Shown here piece after piece: positions 34,508-44,215 of a stretch of DNA of 64,000 nucleotides (within the stretch, counting starts at the first letter, position 1; each line of letters begins with the position of its first letter). The stretch covers positions 4,390,501 through 4,454,500 of the forward strand of contig NZ_JBEWTB010000002.1 in NCBI RefSeq assembly GCF_040549045.1, in the 5' to 3' direction. The notes beneath the pieces are model-generated. The model was not told where the DNA came from, searched no databases, and worked only from the letters and a program-made list of their open reading frames with translations. This DNA comes from Endozoicomonas sp. NE40 (GTDB taxonomy: Bacteria; Pseudomonadota; Gammaproteobacteria; Pseudomonadales; Endozoicomonadaceae). A program made the translations under genes and the position numbers.

Positions 34508-35755
34508 ATGTCGGATCAGAGCAAGTCTCAAAAGACTCTTGATAATGAAGCGTACCAGCAGCCGGATAACAGTGGCCATTTTGGTCAGTTCGGTGGTCGC
34601 TATGTTGCAGAAACCCTGACCAGTGCTTTGCAGGAACTGGAGGCAACGTATCGGGAGCTTTGGCGGGATCCGGCATTTCAGGCAGATTTTGATTATGACC
34701 TTGCCCATTTTGTTGGTCGCCCGTCGCCTTTGTACCATGCTGAGCGGTGGTCAGAGAAACTGGGTGGCGCACAGATTTATCTGAAACGTGAAGATCTGAA
34801 CCATACCGGTGCGCACAAGATAAACCACGCTGTAGGTCAGGCGTTGTTGGCAAAACATATGGGTAAGACCCGTATTATCGCGGAGACCGGTGCTGGTCAG
34901 CATGGTGTGGCAACAGCGACTGTAGCAGCCCGACTCGGGCTGGAGTGTGTTGTCTACATGGGTGCCAAGGATGTTGAACGTCAGGCATTGAACGTTTATC
35001 GCATGAAACTACTCGGAGCCACAGTTATTCCGGTAACCAGTGGTTCACAGACGTTGAAAGATGCGATTAATGAGGCGTTGAGAGACTGGGTCGCCAGACC
35101 GGAAGAAACTTTCTATATTCTTGGCACCGTATGTGGTCCTCATCCATATCCTGAAATGGTGCGTGACTTCCAGAGCATTATTGGCCGGGAAGCCAAACAA
35201 CAATGTCAGGCAATGACTGGCAAATTACCTGATGCGCTGGTTGCGTGTGTTGGTGGTGGTTCTAATGCCATGGGGCTGTTTTATGAGTTCATCGACGATC
35301 AGGACGTTAAAATTTTTGGTGTCGAAGCCGCTGGTCTTGGCGTAGAGTCAGGTGAACATGCTGCCCGGATGGCAGGTGATCGCAAGGGGGTATTTCAGGG
35401 ACAGCGTAGTTTCCTGATGTGCGATGACGATGGTCAGATTACTGAAAGTTACTCGGTTTCTGCTGGTCTGGACTATCCGGGTGTTGGTCCGGAACACAGC
35501 TACCTGCGCGAGATCGGACGCGCAGAATATGTGTATGCCACCGACGATGAAGCGTTGGCAGCATTCCGCAACCTGACCCGGATGGAAGGCATTATGCCTG
35601 CGCTGGAAAGCTCGCACGCCCTGGCTTATGTTGAGAAGCTGGCACCGACCATGAAAAAAGATCAGGTGATTGTGGTCAATCTGTCTGGTCGTGGCGATAA
35701 AGACATTCACACTGTGGCAACAATTGATGGTTTGGACATCGGTCTTCAGGGATAA
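34508..35755 (+). CDS. trpB: Tryptophan synthase beta subunit
   Basis: PLP enzyme joining indole and serine to tryptophan. 415 residues: FGQFGGRYVAETL near the start, PLP Lys in LNHTGAHKINHAVGQAL near residue 98, AETGAGQHGVATATVAA near 120, and the phosphate loop VGGGSNAMG near 245. The beta-alpha pair, here directly after trpF, fits a trpFBA-accD-folC cluster found in several gammaproteobacteria. The N-terminus is about 15 residues longer than E. coli TrpB. Confidence 0.97.
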   Translation: MSDQSKSQKTLDNEAYQQPDNSGHFGQFGGRYVAETLTSALQELEATYRELWRDPAFQADFDYDLAHFVGRPSPLYHAERWSEKLGGAQIYLKREDLNHTGAHKINHAVGQALLAKHMGKTRIIAETGAGQHGVATATVAARLGLECVVYMGAKDVERQALNVYRMKLLGATVIPVTSGSQTLKDAINEALRDWVARPEETFYILGTVCGPHPYPEMVRDFQSIIGREAKQQCQAMTGKLPDALVACVGGGSNAMGLFYEFIDDQDVKIFGVEAAGLGVESGEHAARMAGDRKGVFQGQRSFLMCDDDGQITESYSVSAGLDYPGVGPEHSYLREIGRAEYVYATDDEALAAFRNLTRMEGIMPALESSHALAYVEKLAPTMKKDQVIVVNLSGRGDKDIHTVATIDGLDIGLQG

Positions 35756-35767
35756 GGAACAGTAATA

Positions 35768-36568
35768 GTGAGAATTAAACAGCGTTTTGCACGACTGCAG
35801 GCTGAAAACCGTAAAGCTCTGGTGCCTTATATTACTGCCGGTGACCCGGCGGATAAAACCGTTGAAATGATGCATGAGCTGGTGAGAAACGGAGCCGACG
35901 TGATTGAACTGGGCTTCCCGTTTTCGGATCCGGTAGCCGACGGGCCGGTTATTGCGAAGGCACATCTGCGGGCATTATCACACGGTGTTACATTGAATGA
36001 CGTTTTTTCAATGGTAAGTCACTTCCGGGAGACCGATAATGAGACCCCGGTGGTGCTGATGGGCTACCTTAACCCTATTGAAATAATGGGTTACGAGGTG
36101 TTTGCTGAGAAGGCATCGAAAGCCGGTGTGGATGGAGTACTGGTCGTTGACCTGCCACCAGAATTTGCAGATAGTCTGGTGGCGCAGATCAGGCCAAAAG
36201 GCATTGATATGATCAACCTGATTACACCGACCACATCGGATGAACGAATTAAGAAAATCTGTTCAGTGGCTTCAGGCTTTATCTACTACGTTTCTCTGAA
36301 AGGTGTGACGGGCTCTGCAAAACTGGATATTACCAGTGTGCAGCAGCGTGTGACGCACATTAAGCAGTTTACTGATATGCCTGTGGGTGTTGGCTTTGGT
36401 ATCCGGGATGGAGAGTCGGCTGCTGCCATCAGTCAGGCGGCAGATGCTGTGGTTGTGGGGACTGTGCTGGTTTCCGAACTGGCGAAGTTTGACCAGGAAG
36501 GTGAAGCCTGTTTGCAACGTGTAGGTACTCAGGTGTCTGAGATGCGTATTGCCATGGATAACCGCTGA
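35768..36568 (+). CDS. trpA: Tryptophan synthase alpha subunit
   Basis: Releases indole from indoleglycerol phosphate and channels it to TrpB. 266 residues from a GTG start with AAGGA about 10 bases before it, overlapping the end of trpB. Catalytic Glu in DVIELGFPFSDPVADGP near residue 48 and Asp in VDGVLVVDLPPEF near 128; VGFGIRDGESAA near 212 is the phosphate site. Twelve bp separate it from trpB, so the two are co-translated. Confidence 0.97.
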   Translation: MRIKQRFARLQAENRKALVPYITAGDPADKTVEMMHELVRNGADVIELGFPFSDPVADGPVIAKAHLRALSHGVTLNDVFSMVSHFRETDNETPVVLMGYLNPIEIMGYEVFAEKASKAGVDGVLVVDLPPEFADSLVAQIRPKGIDMINLITPTTSDERIKKICSVASGFIYYVSLKGVTGSAKLDITSVQQRVTHIKQFTDMPVGVGFGIRDGESAAAISQAADAVVVGTVLVSELAKFDQEGEACLQRVGTQVSEMRIAMDNR

Positions 36569-36664
36569 CAGAGTGGACATTAAGCAGCAGGTGTTCCCTG
36601 CTGTCGAGAGGTTGGCTGCCAGGACCGGCAGCCACCCTCTCAGAAAAACAGACAGGAAGCATTA

Positions 36665-37583
36665 ATGAGTAATTGGTTGGTCGACAAGCTGATTCCTTCA
36701 CTGTCGCGTTCTTCCAGTGAGAAACGCAGCAGTAACGTGCCTGAAGGGTTGTGGCGAAAATGTGTAAAGTGCGACTCCGTACTTTATCGCCCTGAGTTGG
36801 AGCGTAACCTGGATGTTTGCCCCAAGTGTTCGCACCATATGCGCATATCTGCCCGCAAACGTCTGGATTACTTTCTGGATAAGGAAAACCGTGAAGAGCT
36901 GTTTGCAGATATTGAACCTGTCGACAAGCTGAAATTCCGCGACTCTAAAAAATACAAAGATCGTTTGTCTTCCCGCGCAGAAGGCAACCGGTGAAAAAGA
37001 TGCGCTGGTTGTGTTCAAGGGCGAACTGGAGAGTTTGCCGATTGTAGCCTGTGCTTTTGAGTTTGCCTTTATGGGTGGCTCCATGGGATCTGTTGTGGGT
37101 GAAAAGTTTGCCCGGGCTGCAGAACTTGCACTGGAACTGCGTATTCCCCTGGTGTGTTTTTCTGCCAGTGGCGGAGCCCGTATGCAGGAGGCTTTGTTCT
37201 CCCTGATGCAGATGGCAAAAACCAGTGCGGCGCTTGAGCGTATGCGCCAGAAAGGGGTTCCTTACTTTTCGGTAATGACTGACCCGGTGTACGGTGGGGT
37301 GTCAGCTTCACTGGCAATGCTGGGCGATTTAAATATTGCTGAGCCGGCTGCACTGATTGGCTTTGCCGGCCCCCGTGTTATTGAACAGACCGTTCGTGAA
37401 AAGTTGCCTGAGGGTTTTCAGCGCAGTGAGTTCCTTATGGAGCATGGTGCTATTGATATGATCGTTGATCGTTGTGAAATGCGTGCGACCATCGCCCGAC
37501 TCTATCGAAAGATGGGGGGAATAGCCTTTGAACCAGAGGTGGATAGCGCTTTTGACGATGAAGTTATTGTGGCCGAATCCTGA
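36665..37583 (+). pseudogene. accD: accD, acetyl-CoA carboxylase beta subunit, frameshifted by one base
   Basis: Carboxyltransferase beta subunit needed for malonyl-CoA synthesis. The first frame (36665-36994) holds the zinc finger (CVKCDSVLY ... CPKCSHHM) and reads to KKYKDRLSS. It then runs into RAEGNR and a stop. The second frame picks up from about 36975: deleting one C from the CCC at 36972-36974 restores SSAQKATGEKDALVV and joins it to the rest (GGSMGSVVGEKFARA, FSASGGARMQEAL, GPRVIEQTVREKLPEGF). The joined product is about 305 residues, normal for AccD. As accD is essential, a sequencing or assembly error is likelier than real loss. Confidence 0.9.
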
Positions 37584-37593
37584 TCGATCCCCT

Positions 37594-37626
37594 GCATCAC
37601 CATCTTTTGTCTGAAGATGGTGATGC
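37594..37626 (+). terminator. Hairpin after accD
   Basis: GCATCACCATCTT and AAGATGGTGATGC form a perfect 13-bp stem with a 7-base loop, 11 bp past the accD stop. The T-run is poor. It could separate trp/accD transcription from folC. Confidence 0.6.
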
Positions 37627-37840
37627 GCTTATGTTAAAAGCATCAAATGATACCCAGTGACTATCCTTCCCAATATTCCATAAAATCCAGTACCCATTTC
37701 GTACTAACACTTCTATCAACAGTAGCCAGTTAGCCATTATTTAAGCGTATTGCATTGCTTCAGGGCTGCTGGTTATCCGTTCAGATAAAATAAATTGAAT
37801 TAACTACTAACGATTTGTTCCTGCTTAAGGTTGTAAAACG

Positions 37841-39142
37841 ATGTCAAGAGTTAACGATTATCACCCTAAATTTGAACTGCTTTCTGAATGGCTGGATTGG
37901 CTTGAAACGACCAGACCCGAAACGGACATGGAACTGGGCCTTAGTCGTATAAGAAAAGTAGCCACTGCCGCAGAGCTGCTGAAACCTGCCCCTTATGTCA
38001 TAACGGTGGCAGGAACTAATGGCAAAGGTTCTACTGTGGCCTTGCTTGAGTCGGTGTTGCTGGCGGCTGGTTACAAGGTCGGTACTTACACGTCGCCTCA
38101 CATCCATCGATTTAATGAGCGAGTGAAAATTAATGGCACTGAAGTAGCCGACAAAGCCCTGAGTGACTCGTTTGCAAAGGTTGATCAATACCGTGGTGAC
38201 ACCTGGTTAACTTATTTTGAGTTTGCTGTTCTGGTTGCAGCGGATTGCTTCAAAAAGCAGCAGGTCGAGATTGCACTGATGGAAGTGGGCCTCGGAGGAA
38301 GGTTGGATGCCACCAATGTTATTGATCCCAATTTATCCATTATTACCACCGTTGACCTGGATCATCAGGACTGGCTGGGTGAGACCATTGAGGAGATAGC
38401 CAGGGAAAAAGCAGGCATTATGCGACCCGGTGTGCCTGCTATTTATGGCGACCCGTCGATTCCCGAGTCAATTATTGAGCAGTCTATCGCAGTTGAAGCG
38501 CCACTTTACCGACGAGGTGTTGAATTTGATATTGCTGTCGAAAAAACAACCTGGAGCTGGCAGGGCAAGAACTGGCGAGGGCTGGAAGAAAGTATCCAAA
38601 AATTACCAGCACCTCAACTGGTTATAGATAATGCAGCAACAGTTGTTCAGGCGGTCAAACTATTGCCATATACAGTGTCGTATGATCAACTATGTAAAGG
38701 GATAGCCAGAGCGCGTCTCTCAGGAAGATATACGAAGGTTGTAGTAGAAAATAAAAATAACGACCCCGTACAGGTAGTTTTTGATGTGGCCCACAACCCG
38801 CAAGCTGCCCGTAAACTGAGAGAACGACTAAAACAAGACCCCGTGCCTGGCAAAACCCGTGCGCTGATCGCGATGTACAGAGACAAAGATTATAAGTCTG
38901 TAGTCGACATTTTAGCGCCTGTAATCGATGAGTGGTATGTCAGCGAGTTCGACTCGCCACGGGCTCTGCCTGCGTCTGAATTGAAGGATGCTGTGGTGGC
39001 TTGTGGCGGTAGCGTGATCTCATGTAATACTCACCCACCTTCCCCCTTATGCTCTATCACTGATGAAATGGTAAGCAATGCGGATCGTCTTCTGGTGGTT
39101 GGTTCGTTTATGACGGTAGCGGCTTTAATGACTGATCACTAG
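37841..39142 (+). CDS. folC: Dihydrofolate synthase / folylpolyglutamate synthase
   Basis: Adds glutamate to dihydropteroate and then to folates. 433 residues: ATP loop VAGTNGKGSTVALLES near residue 57, SPHIHRFNERVKING near 85, and EVGLGGRLDATNV near 150; the C-terminal ligase domain has DVAHNPQAARKL near 312. AAGG lies upstream of the ATG. In Pseudomonas and relatives folC is followed by an SPOR-domain gene and cvpA-purF; here a polysaccharide locus follows directly, suggesting insertion at this junction. It contains a sense-strand ops motif near its 3' end. Confidence 0.96.
   Translation: MSRVNDYHPKFELLSEWLDWLETTRPETDMELGLSRIRKVATAAELLKPAPYVITVAGTNGKGSTVALLESVLLAAGYKVGTYTSPHIHRFNERVKINGTEVADKALSDSFAKVDQYRGDTWLTYFEFAVLVAADCFKKQQVEIALMEVGLGGRLDATNVIDPNLSIITTVDLDHQDWLGETIEEIAREKAGIMRPGVPAIYGDPSIPESIIEQSIAVEAPLYRRGVEFDIAVEKTTWSWQGKNWRGLEESIQKLPAPQLVIDNAATVVQAVKLLPYTVSYDQLCKGIARARLSGRYTKVVVENKNNDPVQVVFDVAHNPQAARKLRERLKQDPVPGKTRALIAMYRDKDYKSVVDILAPVIDEWYVSEFDSPRALPASELKDAVVACGGSVISCNTHPPSPLCSITDEMVSNADRLLVVGSFMTVAALMTDH
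39005..39016 (+). promoter_or_regulatory. Perfect ops (JUMPstart core) motif
   Basis: GGCGGTAGCGTG matches the ops element that pauses RNA polymerase and recruits RfaH in long polysaccharide operons. It is in the sense orientation 217 bp before the manC start, but inside folC (encoding GGSV). Chance occurrence is possible because the codons are ordinary; position and exact match make it worth testing. Confidence 0.4.
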
Positions 39143-39232
39143 TTGCCAGATGTACGTCATTATTGTTGGGCATTATCAGCCATCATTCCTCTCTTTGCTG
39201 TTAATAATAAAAAAATAATTAACAAAAAATAT

Positions 39233-40657
39233 ATGGCCATGAGAATAACACCAATAATATTATCAGGCGGCAATGGAAGCCGCCTGTGGCCGCAGTCCAG
39301 AGCACTGTACCCAAAACAGTTTTTAGCACTAGTTAATGAAAAAACCATGCTACAGAATACGCTGGAGCGAGTAAGTGACTCTAGCCTTTATTCTGCCCCA
39401 GTTGTGGTTGCCAATGAAGAACATCGGTTTATTGTTGCTGAGCAAAGCCGTGATGCAGGAGTCGAACTGAACAATATTATTCTTGAACCTGTTGCACGTA
39501 ATACAGCCCCCGCAGTTGCTGTAGCAGCCCTTGATGCATTAGAAACAATGGGTGCTGAAGAAGATGCGCTGTTATTAGTATTGGCAGCAGATCATGTGAT
39601 AGAAAATTTAAGAGCGTTTGAGAACGCAGTACTCCTTGCAAAACAGTCAGCTCTGGAAAGTAAATTGGTTACGTTTGGCATTATACCCGACCAGCCTGAA
39701 ACCGGTTATGGGTATATAAAAGCCAAAGGGAAAAGTGGCGTTCAACTGGTTGAAAAGTTTGTAGAAAAGCCAGACAAAATAACAGCAGAAGGCTATGTGG
39801 CATCTGGTGATTACTACTGGAATTCTGGAATGTTTTTGTTCAGTGCCAGACAGTACCTGAATGAGTTGCAAGCCCTTCAGCCTGTGATGCACAAATCCTG
39901 TGTCAATGCCTATCAATCTGCTGTAAAAGACCGAGATTTTATTCGACTTGATAAGGGCAGCTTCGATGAATGCCCCGATAACTCCATTGATTATGCTGTG
40001 ATGGAAAAAACCAGTAGTGCAGTAGTTGTTCCTATGGATGCAGGCTGGTGTGATGTTGGTTCCTGGTCAGCACTTTGGATGCTTGGTAAGAAAGACGAGA
40101 ACAACAATACAATCCAGGGGGATGTGATCTTAAACGATGTAAAAAATTGTTATATCCATTCAGAAAAAAGCCTTATTGCTGTAGTTGGTGTCCAGGATCT
40201 CGTTATTACTGAAAGCGACGATGCCCTGTTGATAGCCCATAAGGATTGCGTACAAGATGTTAAAAAGGTCGTTGAAAGACTAAAAGAAAGCAACCGGCCT
40301 GAAACTCAGATGCATAGAAAAGTCTATCGTCCCTGGGGGTTTTATGACTCGGTTGATACCGGACAACGCTTTCAGGTAAAGCGTATTACGGTAAATGCGG
40401 GTGAAAAATTGTCGGTTCAGAAACATCACCACAGGGCTGAACATTGGGTTGTTGTCAGTGGCACGGCAAAAGTAACACTTGGCAATAAGGAGCTATTGGT
40501 GACTGAAAATCAGTCAACCTATATTCCTGTTGGCGAAGTTCATGCCCTTGAGAACCCAGGGAAAATTCCTCTACAGCTCATTGAAGTACAGACAGGCAGT
40601 TACCTTGGAGAAGACGATATTGTTCGCTTTGATGATCTTTACGGGAGAACTCAATGA
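39233..40657 (+). CDS. manC: Mannose-1-phosphate guanylyltransferase / mannose-6-phosphate isomerase
   Basis: Bifunctional type II enzyme supplying GDP-mannose. Start taken at ATG 39233 (MAMRITPIILSGGNGSRLWP); the frame open to 39143 overlaps nothing conserved. About 474 residues. N-terminal nucleotidyltransferase with GGNGSRLWPQSR and the FVEKP loop near residue 185. C-terminal cupin isomerase from about 350 with RPWGFYDSV, KRITVNAGEKLSVQKHHHRAEHW (metal-binding His) and VHALEN. First gene of the polysaccharide locus; its stop overlaps the start of manB. Confidence 0.93.
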   Translation: MAMRITPIILSGGNGSRLWPQSRALYPKQFLALVNEKTMLQNTLERVSDSSLYSAPVVVANEEHRFIVAEQSRDAGVELNNIILEPVARNTAPAVAVAALDALETMGAEEDALLLVLAADHVIENLRAFENAVLLAKQSALESKLVTFGIIPDQPETGYGYIKAKGKSGVQLVEKFVEKPDKITAEGYVASGDYYWNSGMFLFSARQYLNELQALQPVMHKSCVNAYQSAVKDRDFIRLDKGSFDECPDNSIDYAVMEKTSSAVVVPMDAGWCDVGSWSALWMLGKKDENNNTIQGDVILNDVKNCYIHSEKSLIAVVGVQDLVITESDDALLIAHKDCVQDVKKVVERLKESNRPETQMHRKVYRPWGFYDSVDTGQRFQVKRITVNAGEKLSVQKHHHRAEHWVVVSGTAKVTLGNKELLVTENQSTYIPVGEVHALENPGKIPLQLIEVQTGSYLGEDDIVRFDDLYGRTQ

Positions 40658-42039
40658 CAGAGCTTACTTGTTTCAAGGCGTATGATGTCCGCGGTAGGCT
40701 GGGAGCGGAGTTAAACGAAGATATTGCCTATCAGATTGGTCGTGCATTTGCTCAATATTTAAACGCTAAAAAAGTGGTCGTGGGTAGTGATGTTCGTCTG
40801 ACTAGCGAACCGTTGAAATTAGCTCTGGCAAAAGGGCTAATGGATGCAGGAGCTGATGTCATTGATATCGGTACGACAGGAACTGAGGAAATTTATTTTG
40901 CAGCTTTTCACCTGGATGTGGATGGTGGCATTGAAGTCACTGCCAGCCATAACCCGATCGACTTTAACGGTATGAAATTTGTAGGGAGAGGTGCTCAGCC
41001 AGTTAGCGGCGACAGTGGGTTAAATGAAATAAAAAGAATTGCTGAAAATAAGGACTTTATAACACCTACTTCCCGGGGTTCTTTAACGAGACTTTCCATC
41101 CTTGATGCTTATGTAAAGCATGTCTTGGGATTTATTGATTATAAAAACATTAAACCCATAAAACTGGTTGTTAATGCAGGTAATGGTGCTGCTGGTCATG
41201 TGATTGATGCGATAGAGTCTCGTTTTAAAAAACAAAATATACCAGTGGTCTTTATCAAGATTCACCATGAACCAGATGGAAATTTTCCTAATGGTATCCC
41301 TAACCCGTTAATCCCGGAAAAACGCGAGGCAACGTCGTTAGCTGTAATAGAGTACGGGGCTGATATGGGCATTGCATGGGATGGAGACTTTGATCGCTGT
41401 TTCTTTTTTGATGAAAATGGGGAGTTTATTGAAGGGTATTATATTGTAGGACTTTTGGCAGAGGCATTTTTGAAAAAATCATCTGGTGAGAAAATTATTC
41501 ATGATCCACGACTGACCTGGAATACTATAGATATAGTTAGAAAGAATGGTGGCGTCCCCATTCAATCGAAAACTGGACATGCCTTTATTAAAGAACGAAT
41601 GCGTAAGGAAAATGCTATTTATGGTGGTGAGATGAGCGCACACCATTATTTCAGGGATTTTGCATATTGTGATAGTGGGATGATTCCGTGGTTGTTGATT
41701 TCTGAATTAATCAGTGTAACAGGGTCTAGCTTGTCGAGATTAGTTGGAGAGTACACAAAATTATATCCATGTAGTGGTGAAATTAACTTTCGTGTAAAAG
41801 ACCCTCATGCCTGTGTTTCATTGATTAAAAAGCATTATGAGTATGTAGATTCCGTAGTCAGTATGGAGAATGTGGATGGTTTAAGTGTGTCGTTCGATAA
41901 ATGGCGATTTAATTTAAGGACTTCTAATACTGAGCCCCTTCTTCGCTTAAATGTAGAAGTAAAGAAAAATAACAGAATGATTAAGAAAATTGTTCATGAA
42001 ATTGAAACTATTTTTAATGATCATGAAATTTTAATTTAA
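40654..42039 (+). CDS. manB: Phosphomannomutase
   Basis: Converts mannose-6-phosphate to mannose-1-phosphate for ManC. 461 residues of the alpha-D-phosphohexomutase family: catalytic Ser in VTASHNPIDFNGMKF near residue 98, metal loop WDGDFDRCFFFDE near 245, sugar loop GGEMSAHHYFRDF near 327, and phosphate site RTSNTEPLLRLNVE near 425. Starts within the manC stop (ATGA overlap), so translation is coupled. Confidence 0.94.
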   Translation: MTELTCFKAYDVRGRLGAELNEDIAYQIGRAFAQYLNAKKVVVGSDVRLTSEPLKLALAKGLMDAGADVIDIGTTGTEEIYFAAFHLDVDGGIEVTASHNPIDFNGMKFVGRGAQPVSGDSGLNEIKRIAENKDFITPTSRGSLTRLSILDAYVKHVLGFIDYKNIKPIKLVVNAGNGAAGHVIDAIESRFKKQNIPVVFIKIHHEPDGNFPNGIPNPLIPEKREATSLAVIEYGADMGIAWDGDFDRCFFFDENGEFIEGYYIVGLLAEAFLKKSSGEKIIHDPRLTWNTIDIVRKNGGVPIQSKTGHAFIKERMRKENAIYGGEMSAHHYFRDFAYCDSGMIPWLLISELISVTGSSLSRLVGEYTKLYPCSGEINFRVKDPHACVSLIKKHYEYVDSVVSMENVDGLSVSFDKWRFNLRTSNTEPLLRLNVEVKKNNRMIKKIVHEIETIFNDHEILI

Positions 42040-42102
42040 ACTTGAGTGTTTACTTTCTGTTTTTCTTGAAAAATATCTGAAAAGTTTTTGCGTGATTCAA
42101 CA

Positions 42103-43272
42103 ATGAAAATAGCTGTAGCTGGTATGGGATACGTTGGCCTGTCTAATGCAATGTTACTGGCACAATATAATGAAGTTGTAGCTTTGGATATTGTTCCAGA
42201 AAAAGTCAATATGTTGAATGACGGGCGGATACCCATTGCTGATGTAGATATGTCAGTTTTTTTCAGGAATAAAAAGCTTAATTTACATGCTACCCTGGTG
42301 AAGGAGGTTGCTTATAAAGATGCTGCATTTGTCATTATCGCAACTCCAACTGATTACGACACGGACCGGCACTACTTTAATACACAGAGTGTCGAGTCTG
42401 TTATAGACGATGTTATTTCAATCAATCCTGATGCGGTGATAGTGATAAAGTCTACGGTTCCTGTTGGCTATACAACAAAAATAAAGGAAGTTTCGAAAAG
42501 CGATAATATTATCTTTTCTCCAGAATTTTTGCGCGAGGGATTTGCTCTTTATGACAGCCTCTACCCGTCACGCATTGTTATTGGAGAGCATTCGGATCGG
42601 GCCGAGGTATTAGCCAATCTGTTCAGGGAGGGAGCGATTAAACAGAATATTCCAATATTGTTTACTCGTAGCACAGAGGCCGAAGCTATCAAGCTGTTTG
42701 CAAACACTTATCTTGCCATGCGGGTTGCTTTTTTTAATGAACTTGATACTTATGCCGTAACTCACGGTCTGGACACCCAACAGATTATAGATGGTGTTAG
42801 CCATGAACCTCGTATTGGGAATTTCTATAACAATCCTAGTTTTGGATATGGTGGTTATTGCCTGCCCAAAGATACAAAGCAGCTCCTTGCTAATTTTGAG
42901 GATGTCCCACAAAATTTGATACGTGCCATTGTTGAATCTAATACTACCCGTAAAGATTTTATTGCAGATGAGATTATGCGCCGTAAACCTAATGTTGTGG
43001 GTATCTATCGCTTAGTAATGAAAGTTGGTTCAGATAACTTCCGGGCTTCCAGCATTCAAGGCATTATGAAACGGCTTAAAGCTAACGGTGTCGAGGTTAT
43101 TGTTTACGAACCTGTACTGAATGAACCTGTGTTCTTTAATTCTCAAGTTGTTAATGATATTTCAGTGTTTAAACAGCAATCTGATTTGATTATTGCCAAT
43201 AGACGTTCATCAATATTGTTAGATGTAGATCATAAGGTATTTACACGTGACGTTTCAGGATCAGATGACTGA
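42103..43272 (+). CDS. ugd: UDP-glucose 6-dehydrogenase
   Basis: Oxidises UDP-glucose to UDP-glucuronate, an acidic sugar donor. Start taken at ATG 42103 (MKIAVAGMGYVGLSNA). 389 residues, the short gammaproteobacterial type. NAD loop GMGYVG, SPEFLREG near 140, and catalytic Cys in PSFGYGGYCLPKDTKQ near 255. Together with manBC it implies a polymer with mannose-derived and uronic-acid sugars. Confidence 0.93.
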   Translation: MKIAVAGMGYVGLSNAMLLAQYNEVVALDIVPEKVNMLNDGRIPIADVDMSVFFRNKKLNLHATLVKEVAYKDAAFVIIATPTDYDTDRHYFNTQSVESVIDDVISINPDAVIVIKSTVPVGYTTKIKEVSKSDNIIFSPEFLREGFALYDSLYPSRIVIGEHSDRAEVLANLFREGAIKQNIPILFTRSTEAEAIKLFANTYLAMRVAFFNELDTYAVTHGLDTQQIIDGVSHEPRIGNFYNNPSFGYGGYCLPKDTKQLLANFEDVPQNLIRAIVESNTTRKDFIADEIMRRKPNVVGIYRLVMKVGSDNFRASSIQGIMKRLKANGVEVIVYEPVLNEPVFFNSQVVNDISVFKQQSDLIIANRRSSILLDVDHKVFTRDVSGSDD

Positions 43273-43396
43273 ATCTTTATGAGTAAATCCACACTGATTA
43301 ATTATTAAGTTAAAATTAAAGAGCCAAAATTGAACCAGCTGAGTAACAGAGCTTTTCTATTATCATTTTTTAAGATACTTATGGACTGAATAAATT

Positions 43397-44215
43397 ATGA
43401 GTCTGACTTTTTTTCTGTACTCAGAATCAAACAATGACCATAATCCGGGTAGTGATATTCGGATTGGCATTTCCAAGTGGCGTATATGGGGTACCTTAGG
43501 TTGGCATGATATTCGTCAACGTTATCGGCGGTCTGTTTTGGGACCTTTCTGGTTTACCCTGAGCACTGCAATAATGGTAGCGGTTCTGGGGGCTTTGTAT
43601 TCTGTACTGCTTAAACAGAAAATTACAGATTACTTGCCATTTCTTGCTGTAGGCCTGGTGATTTGGCAATACATTGCATGCGTTGCCAATGAGGGCTGCA
43701 ATGCATACACCACATCATCCCATCTTATTAAACAAATCCGTCTACCATTGACTGTTCATGTATGTCGGACTGTATGGCGTAATTTTGTTATTCTTCTCCA
43801 TAGCTTTCCTGTTGTGGTTCTCATGCTAATGGCTTTTGGCAAATGGCCAGGTATTGAAATTTTTCTCGTTCCCGTTGGAATGTTCTTACTTTTTCTAAAT
43901 GGAATATGGGCTGGAGTCGTATTGGGAATATTGTGTGCACGTTACAGGGATATTCCACCAATAATTACAAACTTCATACAGGTCGCTTTTTTCTTTACCC
44001 CTGTTATGTGGATGCCTGAAATACTTGAAGACAGAGGGTGGGTGGCAAATTACAATCCGCTGTACCATCTGATTGAGATAGTCCGGGCTCCTCTTCTGAA
44101 TCGACCATTGCAAGCAGAGTCCTGGGTGTGGACACTTGGTCTGTTGATCACAGGGTTTGCATTGGCTCAATATCTTATGTGTCGTACACGTAATCGGGTA
44201 CCTTATTGGTTATGA
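43397..44215 (+). CDS. Polysaccharide ABC transporter permease (Wzm/KpsM type)
   Basis: 272-residue inner-membrane subunit of the ABC-2 family that moves lipid-linked polysaccharide to the periplasm. The N-terminal cytoplasmic stretch RIWGTLGWHDIRQRYRRSVLGPFW is diagnostic; six membrane helices follow, with CARYRDIPPIITNFIQVAFF and NPLYHLIEIVRAPLL near the end. The stop overlaps the next ATG by four bases (ATGA), coupling it to the ATPase gene. A Wzy-independent, ABC-dependent export route is implied. Confidence 0.9.
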   Translation: MSLTFFLYSESNNDHNPGSDIRIGISKWRIWGTLGWHDIRQRYRRSVLGPFWFTLSTAIMVAVLGALYSVLLKQKITDYLPFLAVGLVIWQYIACVANEGCNAYTTSSHLIKQIRLPLTVHVCRTVWRNFVILLHSFPVVVLMLMAFGKWPGIEIFLVPVGMFLLFLNGIWAGVVLGILCARYRDIPPIITNFIQVAFFFTPVMWMPEILEDRGWVANYNPLYHLIEIVRAPLLNRPLQAESWVWTLGLLITGFALAQYLMCRTRNRVPYWL

